In this document: positions 35,140 to 44,754 of the stretch, piece after piece
How positions within the stretch are numbered: position 1 is the stretch's first letter
Layout of the letters: each line of letters opens with the position of its first letter
Source: Mimachlamys varia
Taxonomy: Eukaryota; Mollusca; Bivalvia; Pectinida; Pectinidae
Assembly (NCBI GenBank): GCA_947623455.1
Contig: OX392532.1
Coordinates: 620,001 to 684,000, forward strand
Direction: 5' to 3'
DNA length: 64,000 nt
Notes under the pieces: model-generated
Seen by the model: only the letters and a program-made list of their open reading frames with translations
Database searches by the model: none
What the model was told of the DNA's origin: nothing
Made by a program: the position numbers and the translations under genes

Positions 35140-35600
35140 ATCTTTCCTTTTAAGGATCCCCTTCGATAAATCCCCACAGTACTGTGGTTTATCGTATTAT
35201 AGATCTCTCCTATTAAGGATCCCTGTCCCACCGTACTGTGGTTTTTCATATTATAGATCTTTCCTATTAAAGATCCCTGTCCCATCGTACTGTGGTTTTT
35301 CATATTATAGATCTCTCGTATTAAGGATCCCCGTCCCATCGTACTGTGGTTTATCATATTATAGATTTCTCCTATTAAGGATCCCTGTCCCACCGTACTG
35401 TGGTTTATTATATTATAGCGCTCTCCTATTAAGGATCTCTGTCCCACCGTACTGTGGTTTTTCATATTATAGATCTCTCCTATTAAGGATCCCTGTCCCA
35501 CCGTACTATGGTTTATTATATTATAGATCTCTCCTATTAAGGATCCCTGTCCCACCGTACTATGGTTTTTCATATTATAAATCTCTCCTATTAAAGATTC
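35140..35600. repeat. 54-bp tandem repeat, about 8 copies
   Basis: Units TATTATAGATCTCTCCTATT then AAGGATCCCTGTCCCACCGT and ACTGTGGTTTTTCA. Both strands are open because 54 is a multiple of three. A lone unit lies upstream near 34.74 kb, separated by the hairpin region. Confidence 0.93.
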
Positions 35601-36755
35601 ATTTATAGTAATTCAAAAATAGTTCAACAAGGCATTTTTTCAAGAATAATATCATATAGCTATAAAGTATATGTAGATAAAAGGTTTTTTAATGCACAGC
35701 TATAGTGTTTGGCAGTGGTATGGCGATCGTTAAAACATGTAAAATAAAAACACACTATCACAATTGTTAAAACTGAAATCATTCACCCTTGAAATTTTGT
35801 AATGGACTATTCCAGTTTTTGAATGGGAAGGTTCAATGTTTTCATGGGTGAATGAGTTTATACAAAATGAAGTGAATGGCTCCTCTGTCTGAATCTAATG
35901 ATACCTAAAATAACAAAGTCTTTCTAATTATAAAGGAAATATACAAAGGACGTAACAAATTTAAATTATAAGTCCACTTGTTTAAAGCTGCTTTATTGTT
36001 TCTGATATTCAATATAATAAACAAAATATCAAACAGTCTTTAAAGACATGTCTATATTTTTCATACTTTGTCAGCATCTATGAATAGTACGGACTTGCAT
36101 TCAATATGTTACTCTGCCAATAGTTTATCTCCTGTATACCAAGATATTTTTAATTGCTGCCGTTAAAATTTAGCTTTTTGTGTCTGCTATATATAAGGGC
36201 ATACTAATCATTGTAGTAAACATCCATACACATATCACAATACTTAGTTGTCATATGTGAAGGAGAAACGCTAAAACAGATTCAGCTATAGTTGTTCCAA
36301 TTATTTCAGTTATGCGAGCATGCGCATCGGTCGATTACCGTTTTCATGACTGACTTTACTCGGTTCATTGGAACTGTCTCCCCTAGCATATTTTTAAGCT
36401 GCAATCTTCAAATGAAGAAAACAACAAATTTGCATTTTTTTTAAAAGTTATTTTGCAAAAACCAGACATACTGTATATAAGTACATAACTATAAATGGGA
36501 ATAAAGTGATTACAAGAATCAATGCATCTGCATATTTGTTATAGACTGTTCATATCAATACAAAATATGTTGTTTTTTTCTTCGTAGGCAGTCAGTTGAT
36601 TAATAATCCATTATTGATCAGTTAATACCAAATTTAAACGATGATCCAACATGAAATTTCAACCGATTCCAAACACTTGATTTAACCAGTGACGGGGAAA
36701 AGCACCTCTTGTATGTATACAGACACTCCTACAATAAGCCTGTATGTCCGGGGGA
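35601..36755. other. intergenic, no recognised gene
   Basis: AT-rich. TATATATAA at 36188-36196 and an NRF1-like GCATGCGCA near 36318 are isolated promoter-type motifs with no gene attached. Confidence 0.45.
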
Positions 36756-37345
36756 TCCATAGCCTGTCCCTCAGAGTGTGTACACCATCCTTCACCAATA
36801 GTCTTCTGTCCTTATATGACCATCTCCCAGGGTGTGTTCACACCATCCCTTCACCCATAGTCTTCTGTCCTTATACGACCATCTCCCAGGGTGTGTTCAC
36901 CCCATCCCTTCACCAATAGTCGTCCATAGCCTGTCCCTCAGGGTGTGTACACCATCCCTTCACCAATAGTCTTCTGTCCTTATAATTATACGACCATCTC
37001 CCAGGGTGTGTACACCATCCCTTCACCCATAGTCTTCTGTCCTTATACGACCAACTCCCAGGGTGTGTTCACACCATCCCTTCACCCATAGTCTTCTGTC
37101 CTTATACGACCATCTCCCAGGGTGTGTTCACCCCATCCCTTCACCAATAGTCGTCCATAGCCTGTCCCTCAGGGTGTGTACACCATCCCTTCACCCATAG
37201 TCTTCTGTCCTTATATGACCATCTCCCAGGGTGTGTTCACCGCATCCCTTCACCAATAGTCGTCCATAGCCTGTCCCTCAGGGTGTGTACACCATCCCTT
37301 CACCAATAGTCTTCTGTCCTTCTATGACCATCTCCCATATGATAT
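36756..37345. repeat. compound 49/59-bp tandem repeat, about 11 units
   Basis: Two related units alternate: CAGGGTGTGTTCACACCATC with CCTTCACCCATAGTCTTCTG and TCCTTATACGACCATCTCC, and a shorter one with GTCCATAGCCTGTCCCTCAG. Downstream of the FBXO21 stop codon, intergenic. Confidence 0.88.
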
Positions 37346-37418
37346 TTTGTTTCTCTGTCTTATATGATCTGTCCCCTTGTCTCAAGGATCTGTGTTCTTT
37401 TTAGTAAGCCCTGCCTTA

Positions 37419-38535
37419 GGATCATGAAACAAGAAGTCACTTTGAGTCCTAAATTTTCACAAAGCCATTTAACATGACATGTTCTAAACCCTTCCTCGGG
37501 AAGTTAAAACAAGAAGTCCACTCCAGTCTTCACAAAGCCCGGATAAACACGACATGTTCTAAACCCTTCCTCGGGAAGTTAAAACAAGAAGTCCACTCCA
37601 GTCCTTCACAAAGCCTGGATAAACATGACATGTTCTAAACCCTTCCTCGGGAAGATGAAACAAGAAGTCCACTCCAGTTTTCACAAAGCCTGGATAAACA
37701 TGACATGTTCTAAACCCTTCCTCGGGAAGATGAAACAAGAAGTCCATTCCAGTCCTTCACAAAGCCTGGATAAACATGACATGTTCTAAACCCTTCCTCG
37801 GGAAGTTAAAACAAGAAGTCCATTCCAGTCTTTCACAAAGCCTGGATAAACTCGACATGTTCTAAACCCTTCCTCGGGAAGTTAAAACAAGAAGTCCATT
37901 CCAGTCTTTCACAAAGCCTGGATAAACATGACATGTTCTAAACCCTTCCTCGGGAAGATGAAACAAGAAGTCCACTCCAGTCCTTCACAAAGCCTGCCGG
38001 ATAAACACGACATGTTCTAAACCCTTCCTCGGGTAGATAAAACAAGAAGTCCACTCCAGTTTTCACAAAGCCCGGATAAACACGACATGTTCTAAACCCT
38101 TCCTCGGGTAGATGAAACAAGAAGTCCACTCCAGTCTTCACAAAGCCCGGATAAACACGACATGTTCTAAACCCTTCCTCGGGAAGAGGGAACAAGAAGT
38201 CCGCTCCAGTCTTTCACAAAGCCTGGATAAACATGACATGTTCTAAACCCTTCCTCGGGAAGATGAAACAAGAAGTCCACTCCAGTCCTTCACAAAGCCT
38301 GCCGGATAAACACGACATGTTCTAAACCCTTCCTCGGGAAGATGAAACAAGAAGTCCACTCCAGTCTTCACAAAGCCTGCCGGATAAACACGACATGTTC
38401 TAAACCCTTCCTCGGGAAGATGAAACAAGAAGTCCATTCCAGTCCTTCACAAAGCCCGGATAAACACGACATGTTCTAAACCCTTCCTCGGGAAGAGGGA
38501 ACAAAAAGTCCACTCCATGTTCTTATTTACACAAA
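37419..38535. repeat. ~75-bp tandem repeat, about 14 copies, downstream of FBXO21
   Basis: Units GAAACAAGAAGTCCACTCCA then GTCTTCACAAAGCCTGGATA and AACATGACATGTTCTAAACC, CTTCCTCGGGAAGAT. Outer units (37419-37500, 38500-38575) are diverged, inner units nearly identical. It starts about 150 bases past the FBXO21 stop codon, so it may be part of, or just beyond, the 3' UTR. I found no clear AATAAA between the stop and the array. Confidence 0.92.
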
Positions 38536-38688
38536 GCCATTAAACACCATATGTTCCAAACCCTGTCTTGGGACATGTTCAACTTTTTGAATGACAATTA
38601 TCAAGATGACTGCTTAACAAACATTTGCTCCGTATCTATTACAGTACTCTACTTCTAGTCCTCTGTTGTACGTCCCAATGTCTCCACA

Positions 38689-38852
38689 CTATTTATCCTC
38701 AGAAAGGATCCGTTCCGTCTCCACCGCGTCCTCTGGATACTCACGCAGTTTTTCACTGTTCATAACATAGTGCGTTCCAGTAAAGCACTGGAAGTATTTA
38801 CCAACGTCTGTGTGAGGGATTGTTGACACTGTCTCGGGGAAGCTTAGATTTT
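38689..38852 (-). CDS. FBXO21: FBXO21, last coding exon
   Basis: Encodes the final 53 residues and TAG stop of the F-box protein FBXO21. The peptide NLSFPETVSTIPHTDVGKYF, then FTGTHYVMNSEKLREYPED and ERILSEDK, matches the end of the YccV/HspQ-like domain and the short C-terminal tail (DVGKYF, GTHY, YPED). The acceptor GATATTACAG|AA supplies two bases that complete a Glu codon begun by the previous exon, giving RYAAQ-E-NLSF across the junction. The 75-bp array starts about 150 bases beyond the stop. Confidence 0.93.
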
Positions 38853-39114
38853 CTGTAATATCAAATGGGTAAATATCAAACACGCTTTCTTCACTACCTT
38901 ATTAGTCCAAAATCTACCAAAAACTGATTTTTTTTTTTTAATTTTCCACAAAATAGTCCAAAATATTTTACAATAGTTTATCTTATTCTGCTCATGGAGA
39001 CCTGAGTTTCAATGTTTTGAAAATTTGCATCGAAGATTTCAAATATAACTTTAATAATTACTGAAATCAAATCTCGCCAGTTTTTTGTGATATAGGACCA
39101 TCAACAAGTGTGTC

Positions 39115-40860
39115 TATAGGACAGTGGCCCTTTTCACAAAAATTTTTAAAATTTGTCTTAAGATTTTAAGTGTTACAATTATAGTAAGAGAAATCTTAAG
39201 TCAGTTTCACAAAGGTAGTCGTAAGTGAAAAATATTCGTAAGAGTTATGATTTGACTAACAAGAAAAATCCTCCCTAGCAACGACTTTTGGTTTATTTAC
39301 GCAAGCGTCAAACCTGCATCTGGTGTTACAATAATCCGCACTAAATGTAAAGAAGACATTTTCTTTTGAAAAATGATTTCCATCTAGAGAGACGCAACAG
39401 ACAGGGGTCAACAAATTAACGAAGTGGGTAAAAAAAGTAAATAAAGATTTAATATCATGCATTGTCTGTACTTTATGTGTGGAAATCAGATCTTATTTTT
39501 GTGGTGCTGATGAAAGTGCGAACTCTATCTTGGGATAAATTTTGTTCATTTTCATAATGCTTATAGCTTATTATGTTGTATATTTCTGTATTGCATATCC
39601 TCTCTCGTTTAGTATAGCTATGAAAGGAGCAGGTTAGTGTGTCTTGTACATATATTGTAGTGTTAAATACAGATTCTTTCATTCAGTTGACGGAGCATGC
39701 TTCTCTAGTAGCTTAGTTAGTAGACCCAAGAATATTCACACCAGAGGGCCAGGTTCGATTCCTCGTCGGTACAGGAGTATATATTTTCTATTGCAAATAT
39801 TAAAAGCAACACATTGCCCAACACATTCCATTATCAGTGCCAAGCGTAGCAAGCTTATTTGTTCTTTTATCAAACTTTGATGCTCCTAAAGTCTGTTAAC
39901 AAAATCATTTTTTTTAATGGGCTTACACTCTACCTAGTTGTTAGAGGAAACGGGACTACACTAACTTACTCTTAGGTTGATTTTATCTTCAACGTCAAGC
40001 AGAACGAGGATCCTGTTTTGATGTTAAAATAAAATCCAAGCTAAGCCTACAAGGTTGCAAAAGATAGAAAACATTGTCTTGTAAATTTACATCATCTTAA
40101 CTGACCCATGAATTCTCATGTGAACAGCATTAATTATTATCTTAACTGACCCATGAATTCTCATGTGAACAGCATTAATTACTATCTTTACCCAAATTGA
40201 ATGAATATTTCAACAACATGTGCACGAGTCAATTGATACACACACACAGGGCTGTTCGTATCGGTATGGCATGTGTAACACCAGAATACAGAACAAAATG
40301 CATGTCACAATGATTAAATTTTGAGCAAAACCACGGAGGATGACGTCATATATGTTACTGCATGACGTCATTCAGGCCGGTATACAACAATGTGTATTTA
40401 TAGACATTCCAGTAATATTTTAAAACTGAAGCTCTAACTTATGTGATAAGTTTAAATTTGCCTGCACTAATGTTAGACTTTAAACCGTGTACACATATGT
40501 AATAAGGTATGGACACTTGCTGATACAGGAATAGTTCATGTATGATTTTCAAAAATACAGTGATCGGATTAGATAATAAATAATGTTTGTTAGAAATATA
40601 GCCCGTTTATTTAATCTGCCTTGAGAAACATTTTCACAATGAAAATGCCTTTTAATTCAGTTTCAAACAAAACACAACAGCCAAATTTGATATACTTAAG
40701 ATAAATTTTTACACTTACGAAAGGGGTCAAGCTATTGTAAAGTAAGATAAATTTTTCACTTACGATTCTCGTAAGATTTTTTGTGAAACGGAAAAAAATC
40801 GTAAGTTTTCTCTTGCAAGCAAAATTTATCGTAAGACTTTTGTGAAAGGGACAACAGATT
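39115..40860. repeat. inverted pair of CTTTTCACAAAAA-type repeats
   Basis: The left block (about 39125-39245, CCCTTTTCACAAAAATTTT, GTCTTAAGATT, TCGTAAGTGAAAAATATTCG) is similar to the reverse complement of the right block (about 40690-40860, CCCTTTCACAAAAGTCTTAC, CGTAAGTGAAAAATTTATC). The arms are imperfect. It may be one 1.7-kb inverted-repeat element or two copies of a smaller element in opposite orientation. Lies within the last FBXO21 intron. Confidence 0.55.
39702..39775 (+). repeat. tRNA-like promoter unit, SINE-like
   Basis: An A-box-like TAGCTTAGTTAGTAGA (39709-39724) and a perfect B box GGTTCGATTCC (39752-39762) are 43 bases apart, the spacing of a tRNA gene. The T arm pairs at four of five positions. 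The would-be acceptor stem (TCTCTAG against TCGGTAC) does not pair. It is therefore a tRNA-derived element or pseudogene, not a working tRNA. Confidence 0.6.
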
Positions 40861-41184
40861 TTTAAGTCTTGACTCAGCCTCATGATTTTATAGAAACTGT
40901 TTTTTAGATTTGTTTTGTTGCTAAGTAAATAAAATTTTCAATATTGAATGACACTAACACAAACATATGAATACGACTGACTTTAATTCCCTTTTGGTAT
41001 AGATTTATGATTTACCTTCACATACATAAGTAAGACTGACTTTTAGACAAAGACTTTAATGTCTTTATGGTATAGATCCATGATTGACCTTCATACAGAC
41101 ACACAAAAGATGTGGATAGCTTGCTGATTTAACGATAATTATTTAATTCCTTCCTCATAAAACTATAATAGACTGATCTGGAAT
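40861..41184. other. FBXO21 last intron, no feature
   Basis: Short stretch with loose repeats of GACTGACTTT and GTATAGATTTATGATT-type motifs (about 40975-41090). Nothing else seen. Confidence 0.45.
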
Positions 41185-41605
41185 AAAACAAGGTTGACCC
41201 CTGTTTACAAGGTTGACCTCTGTTTACATGGTTGACCTCTGTTTACATGATTGACCTCTGTTTACATGATTGACCCCTGTTTACAAGGTTGACCTCTGTT
41301 TACATGGTTGCCCCCTGTTTACATTGTTGACCCCTGTTTACATGATTGACCTCTGTTTACATGATTGACCCCTGTTTACAAGGTTGACCCCTGTTTACAA
41401 GGTTGACCCCTGTTTACATGGTTGACCCCTGTTTACAAGGTTGACCCCTGTTTACATGGTTGACCCCTGTTTACAAGGTTGACCCCTGTTTACAATGTTG
41501 ACCCCTGTGTAAATGGTTGACCTCTGTTTACATGGTTGACTCCTGTTTACATGGGTGACCCCTGTTTACATGGCTGACCCCTGTTTACATGGTTGACCTC
41601 TATGA
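41185..41605 (-). repeat. 19-bp minisatellite beside the YccV exon donor
   Basis: About 22 units of GGTTGACCCCTGTTTACAT. In the sense direction the CTCT variant reads AACAGAG|GTCAACC and another reads GGGGTCAGCC, close to the true donor CAAG|GTCAGC at 41627/41626. The array starts about 22 bases inside the intron. Confidence 0.9.
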
Positions 41606-41626
41606 CATCAGAACTTCACAGCTGAC

Positions 41627-41784
41627 CTTGAGCAGCGTATCGACTGGAGCCATCTGCCACCAGGACGTTGTAAAAAGGCTGGTGGTGCTTGTTGGGTAGA
41701 GTATTGACACCCATCTGATTGATCCACTCTTTACTGGCCTCGCAATTCCGGTCCCAGCCATATATCACACACATGTAGTTATAC
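41627..41784 (-). CDS. FBXO21: FBXO21, exon with YccV/HspQ-like domain core
   Basis: Encodes YNYMCVIYGWDRNCEASKEW, INQMGVNTLPNKHHQPFYNV and LVADGSSRYAAQ. This is the heart of the hemimethylated-DNA-binding-like (YccV/HspQ) domain found at the C-terminus of FBXO21, with the diagnostic CVIYGWD, HQPFYNVLV-DGS-RYAAQ pattern. The acceptor is TTTGTAG|GTAT: the first base completes an Arg codon from the previous exon. The donor CAAG|GTCAGC leaves one base for a Glu codon. The intron upstream consists, right at the border, of 57-bp copies of this exon's first 40 or so bases with the acceptor. Confidence 0.96.
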
Positions 41785-42085
41785 CTACAAACATAGTCAG
41801 TCTTACAGTGCCAGGCATATATCACACACATGTAGTTATACCTACAAACCTAGTCAGTCTTACAGTGCCAGGCATATATCACACACATGTAGTTATACCT
41901 ACAAACATAGTCAGTCTTACAGTCCCAGCCATATATCACACACATGTAGTTATACCTACAAACATAGTCAGTCTTACAGTGCCAGCCACATATCACACAC
42001 ATGTAGTTATACCTACAAACATAGTCAGTCTTACAGTGCCAGGCATATATCACACACATGTAGTTATACCTACAAACATACATTG
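41785..42085 (-). repeat. 57-bp minisatellite copying the acceptor and start of the YccV exon
   Basis: Five tandem 57-base units. In the sense direction each holds GACTATGTTTGTAG followed by GTATAACTACATGTGTGTGA and TATATGCCTGGCACT, i.e. the 3' splice site plus about 33 bases of the exon. Translated in the exon's frame a unit reads RYNYMCVIYAWHCKTDYVC, 19 residues. The frame is open except for one TAG at 41850-41852 in the unit nearest the exon. The array joins the exon without a gap. Confidence 0.93.
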
Positions 42086-42299
42086 TAGAATCCTATATAT
42101 GTTTGTAAAGAAGCTAATTCGTAGAATTAATATACCTCCTTTGTAAGAAGGTAATCATATTATAGGCAAAATCTTTGAAGTAAGGCTGAAACTTGTAATT
42201 TTCATGCTGTTGACACAAGATGTATTGTTTGGAAATTGAACAGAATCTAAAGCCTGATACATACAAATCAGATAATATTGTTGCTGTGATTGCACGGAA

Positions 42300-43095
42300 A
42301 GGTTAATTAAAGTGCCATTACTCAGCCAAATAACGTCCACCAAAAGTGGCGAATGAACTTGGTTAACCATTTAGGCATTTAACCTTGTTACCAAGTTTCA
42401 AGAAAATCAATAATATTTGTTGCCGTTATTGCAGGGCAGAACGCGACATTTTTAATCAATAAATGGCGATCAAACTTCACTGAGCCTTCAAGCATTTAAC
42501 CTTGTTACCAAGTTTCAAGAAATTCAGATCATATTTGTTGCCGTTATTGTATTGAAGTGGTAGAAAAATGACATATTTCTTCAATCAAGGGGCCATAACT
42601 CTGCAAAATAACGTCTGCCATAAGTGACGATTAAACTTGGCTAAGCCCTATAGGCATTCAATCTTTTGACCAGGTTTTAAGATAATCGGTTAATATTTGT
42701 TGCTGTTATTACACGAAAATGGCAGAAAAGGACATTTTTTGTTAATCAATTGGCCATTTCTCTGCCATTTAATTATGTCTGCAAAAAGTGGTGAATGAAT
42801 TTGGTCAAGCCTTTTAGGCATTTAATCTTGCTAATAAGTTTCAAGGAAATCTGATAACATTTGTTGCTGTTTATGCATGGAAATGGCAGAAAATGACATT
42901 TTTTTGTTAATCAAGGGGCCATAACTCCGCCAAATAACGTCCGACAAAAGTGATGATCGAACTTGGACGAACCCTTTAGGTATTTTACCTTGTAATCAAG
43001 TTATTAGAAAATCAGATAATATTTCTTGTCGTATTGCATGGAAACGAAGGGTGACAGATGGACGGACAAACCCAAATTAATATCCACTATTTCGT
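42300..43095. mobile_element. interspersed element with ~160-bp tandem core
   Basis: About four and a half diverged units, each with GGCCATAACTCTGCCAAATA-type start, GATYRAACTTGG, CATTTAACCTTGTTACCAAG and TTCAAGRAAATCAGATAATA; starts near 42313, 42590, 42752 and 42917. The right end has GACGGACAAACCCAAATTAA, then GGGGAGAAAAAT. The architecture (about 160-bp core units, GACGGAC tract, AAAAAT end) parallels the AACAAGAG elements in coronin, but the sequence differs. The left end is not defined. No protein is encoded. Confidence 0.7.
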
Positions 43096-43474
43096 TGAAA
43101 GCGGGGAGAAAAATATAGGAAGCCATTCAATATATAGGGGTGTGAAGATAAGTCAAATTCCTATGGTGTTGATTATAGTTAGTCAGAACTTATAATGAAG
43201 GAGTGAAACCTTTTCCGTAAGTGTGACCTTTTGTGACACAATAGTGATTTCTATCAGTGATTTTATACCAAATCTACTTATGTGACACATTAGAGGTTAA
43301 TGTAGTTCTGTTGGCTAAACAAGAATTGCCTCCCATTTCAGTATATCAATACTATATATCATGACATCAAGGAAACAGGATTGTAAGCCTACAATTTCCT
43401 GCATAATTATTTTGGTTTTCTAGCAATTATATGACGATCTGCACATACATATGTACCTACCCAACAGGGAGGCA
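43096..43474. other. FBXO21 intron, no feature
   Basis: Ordinary AT-rich intron sequence. No exon or repeat recognised. Confidence 0.5.
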
Positions 43475-44345
43475 ACTCATTACGAAAAGTCCCAGTACCA
43501 AACCTTACAGGAAGTCGAAAAAGTCTCAGTACCAAACTTTACAGGAGGTCAAAAAAGTCCCAGTACCAAACGTTACAGAAAGTAAAAAAAGTCACAGTAC
43601 AAAACTTTACAGGAAGTCAAAAAGTCTCAGTACAAAATCTTACAGGAAGTCAAAAAGTCTCAGTACAAAATCTTACAGAAAGTTGAAAAGGTCCCAGTAC
43701 CAAACCTTACAGGAAGTTGAAAATTCCCAGTACCAAACCTTACAGGAAGTCGAAAAGGTCACAGTACACAACGTTACAGGAAGTCGAAAAAGTCACAGTA
43801 CAAAACTTTACAGAAAGTCAAAAAGTCTCAGTACCAAATCTTACAGGTAGTTGAAAATTCCCAGTACCAAACCTTACAGGAAGTCGAAAAAGTCACAGTT
43901 CAAAACCTTACAGGAAGTCGAAAAAGTCACAGCACAAAACTTTACAGGAAGTCAAAAAGTCTCAGTACCAAATCTTACAGGAAGTTGAAAAGTCCCAGTA
44001 CCAAATCTTACAGGAAGTCAAAAAGTCCCAGTACCAAACCTTACAGGAAGTCGAAAGTCCCAGTACCAAACCTTACAGTAAGTCAAAAAGTCCCAGTACC
44101 AAACCTTACAGGAAGTCAAAAAGTCACAGTACCAAACCTTACAGTAAGTCAAAAAGGTCACAGTACCAAACCTTACAGTAAGTCAAAAAGTCCCAGTACC
44201 AAACCTTACAGGAAGTCAAAAAGTCCCAGTACCAAACCTTACAGTAAGTCAAAAAGTCCCAGTACCAAACCTTACAGGAAGTCGAAAATCCCAGTACCAA
44301 ACCTTACAGGAAGTTGACAAGTCTCAGTATCAAACCTTACAGGAA
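43475..44345 (-). repeat. ~33-bp minisatellite abutting an FBXO21 donor
   Basis: About 26 units of CAAACCTTACAGGAAGTCAA plus AAAGTCCCAGTAC. In the sense direction each is GTTTGGTACTGGGACTTTTT then GACTTCCTGTAAG, so every unit begins GT, ends AG and contains a donor-like CTGTAAGG. The first unit begins at intron position +7 of the exon ending at 44353. Confidence 0.92.
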
Positions 44346-44352
44346 GCTTTAC

Positions 44353-44429
44353 CTTTTGTGAGACATCACCAGCCCGACAGAGAACAGCACATGTTTATTG
44401 GTCTCATCTGATCTCAACTTTGGTGTGAT
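44353..44429 (-). CDS. FBXO21: FBXO21, short exon opening the YccV-like domain
   Basis: A 77-base exon encoding ITPKLRSDETNKHVLFSVGL then VMSHKR. The V-FSVGLVM-HKR motif is the first strand of the YccV/HspQ-like domain and continues directly into YNYMCVIYGWD of the next exon. The acceptor is ATTGTCAG|ATC, phase 0. The donor is CACAAAAG|GTAAAG, with two bases of the Arg codon left over, which fits the next exon's single completing base. It was found by following the expected domain start through the intron, since it is too short to stand out as an open frame. Tandem array on its donor side. Confidence 0.92.
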
Positions 44430-44754
44430 CTGACAATAGAGACAAACATAAAGTAACATTTCTCTCATCAATGGCCAGCATGCAATACAAGGCTGTTATT
44501 CTAGCTTTGATAATACTTAAAGTGTAACCCGCATAGCCAGCTGAGCTCCCTCTCTGATCAGAACTTGATTTTATAGATTATAGTGTCATGTAATAAGTCT
44601 GTGAGGTGATGTACTAGGCGTGGCATCACAATTGATGTACCACAGAGCTGATACATCATAATTATCACATGGACTAATACACAAAGTTATACCAGATGGA
44701 TAAAATCACCGGACAACATTTAGAGATAAATATATGTACCATTATATATAACTA
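44430..44754. other. FBXO21 intron, no feature
   Basis: Non-repetitive intron sequence between the exon acceptor and the 65-bp array. Nothing recognised. Confidence 0.5.

Noticed and set aside
35120..35608. Overlapping open frames on both strands (162 and 147 codons)
   Set aside because: Product of the 54-base tandem unit, whose length is a multiple of three. No homologue.
36188..36330. TATA box plus NRF1-like motif as a promoter
   Set aside because: No exon or transcript evidence downstream on either strand. Short AT-rich and CpG motifs arise by chance.
39702..39775. Functional tRNA gene
   Set aside because: The A and B boxes are good but the acceptor stem does not pair.
43431..44317. Lysine/serine-rich plus-strand frames (KSPSTKPYRKS)
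   Set aside because: Shadow of the 33-bp array antisense to FBXO21. The real coding exon next to it is on the minus strand.
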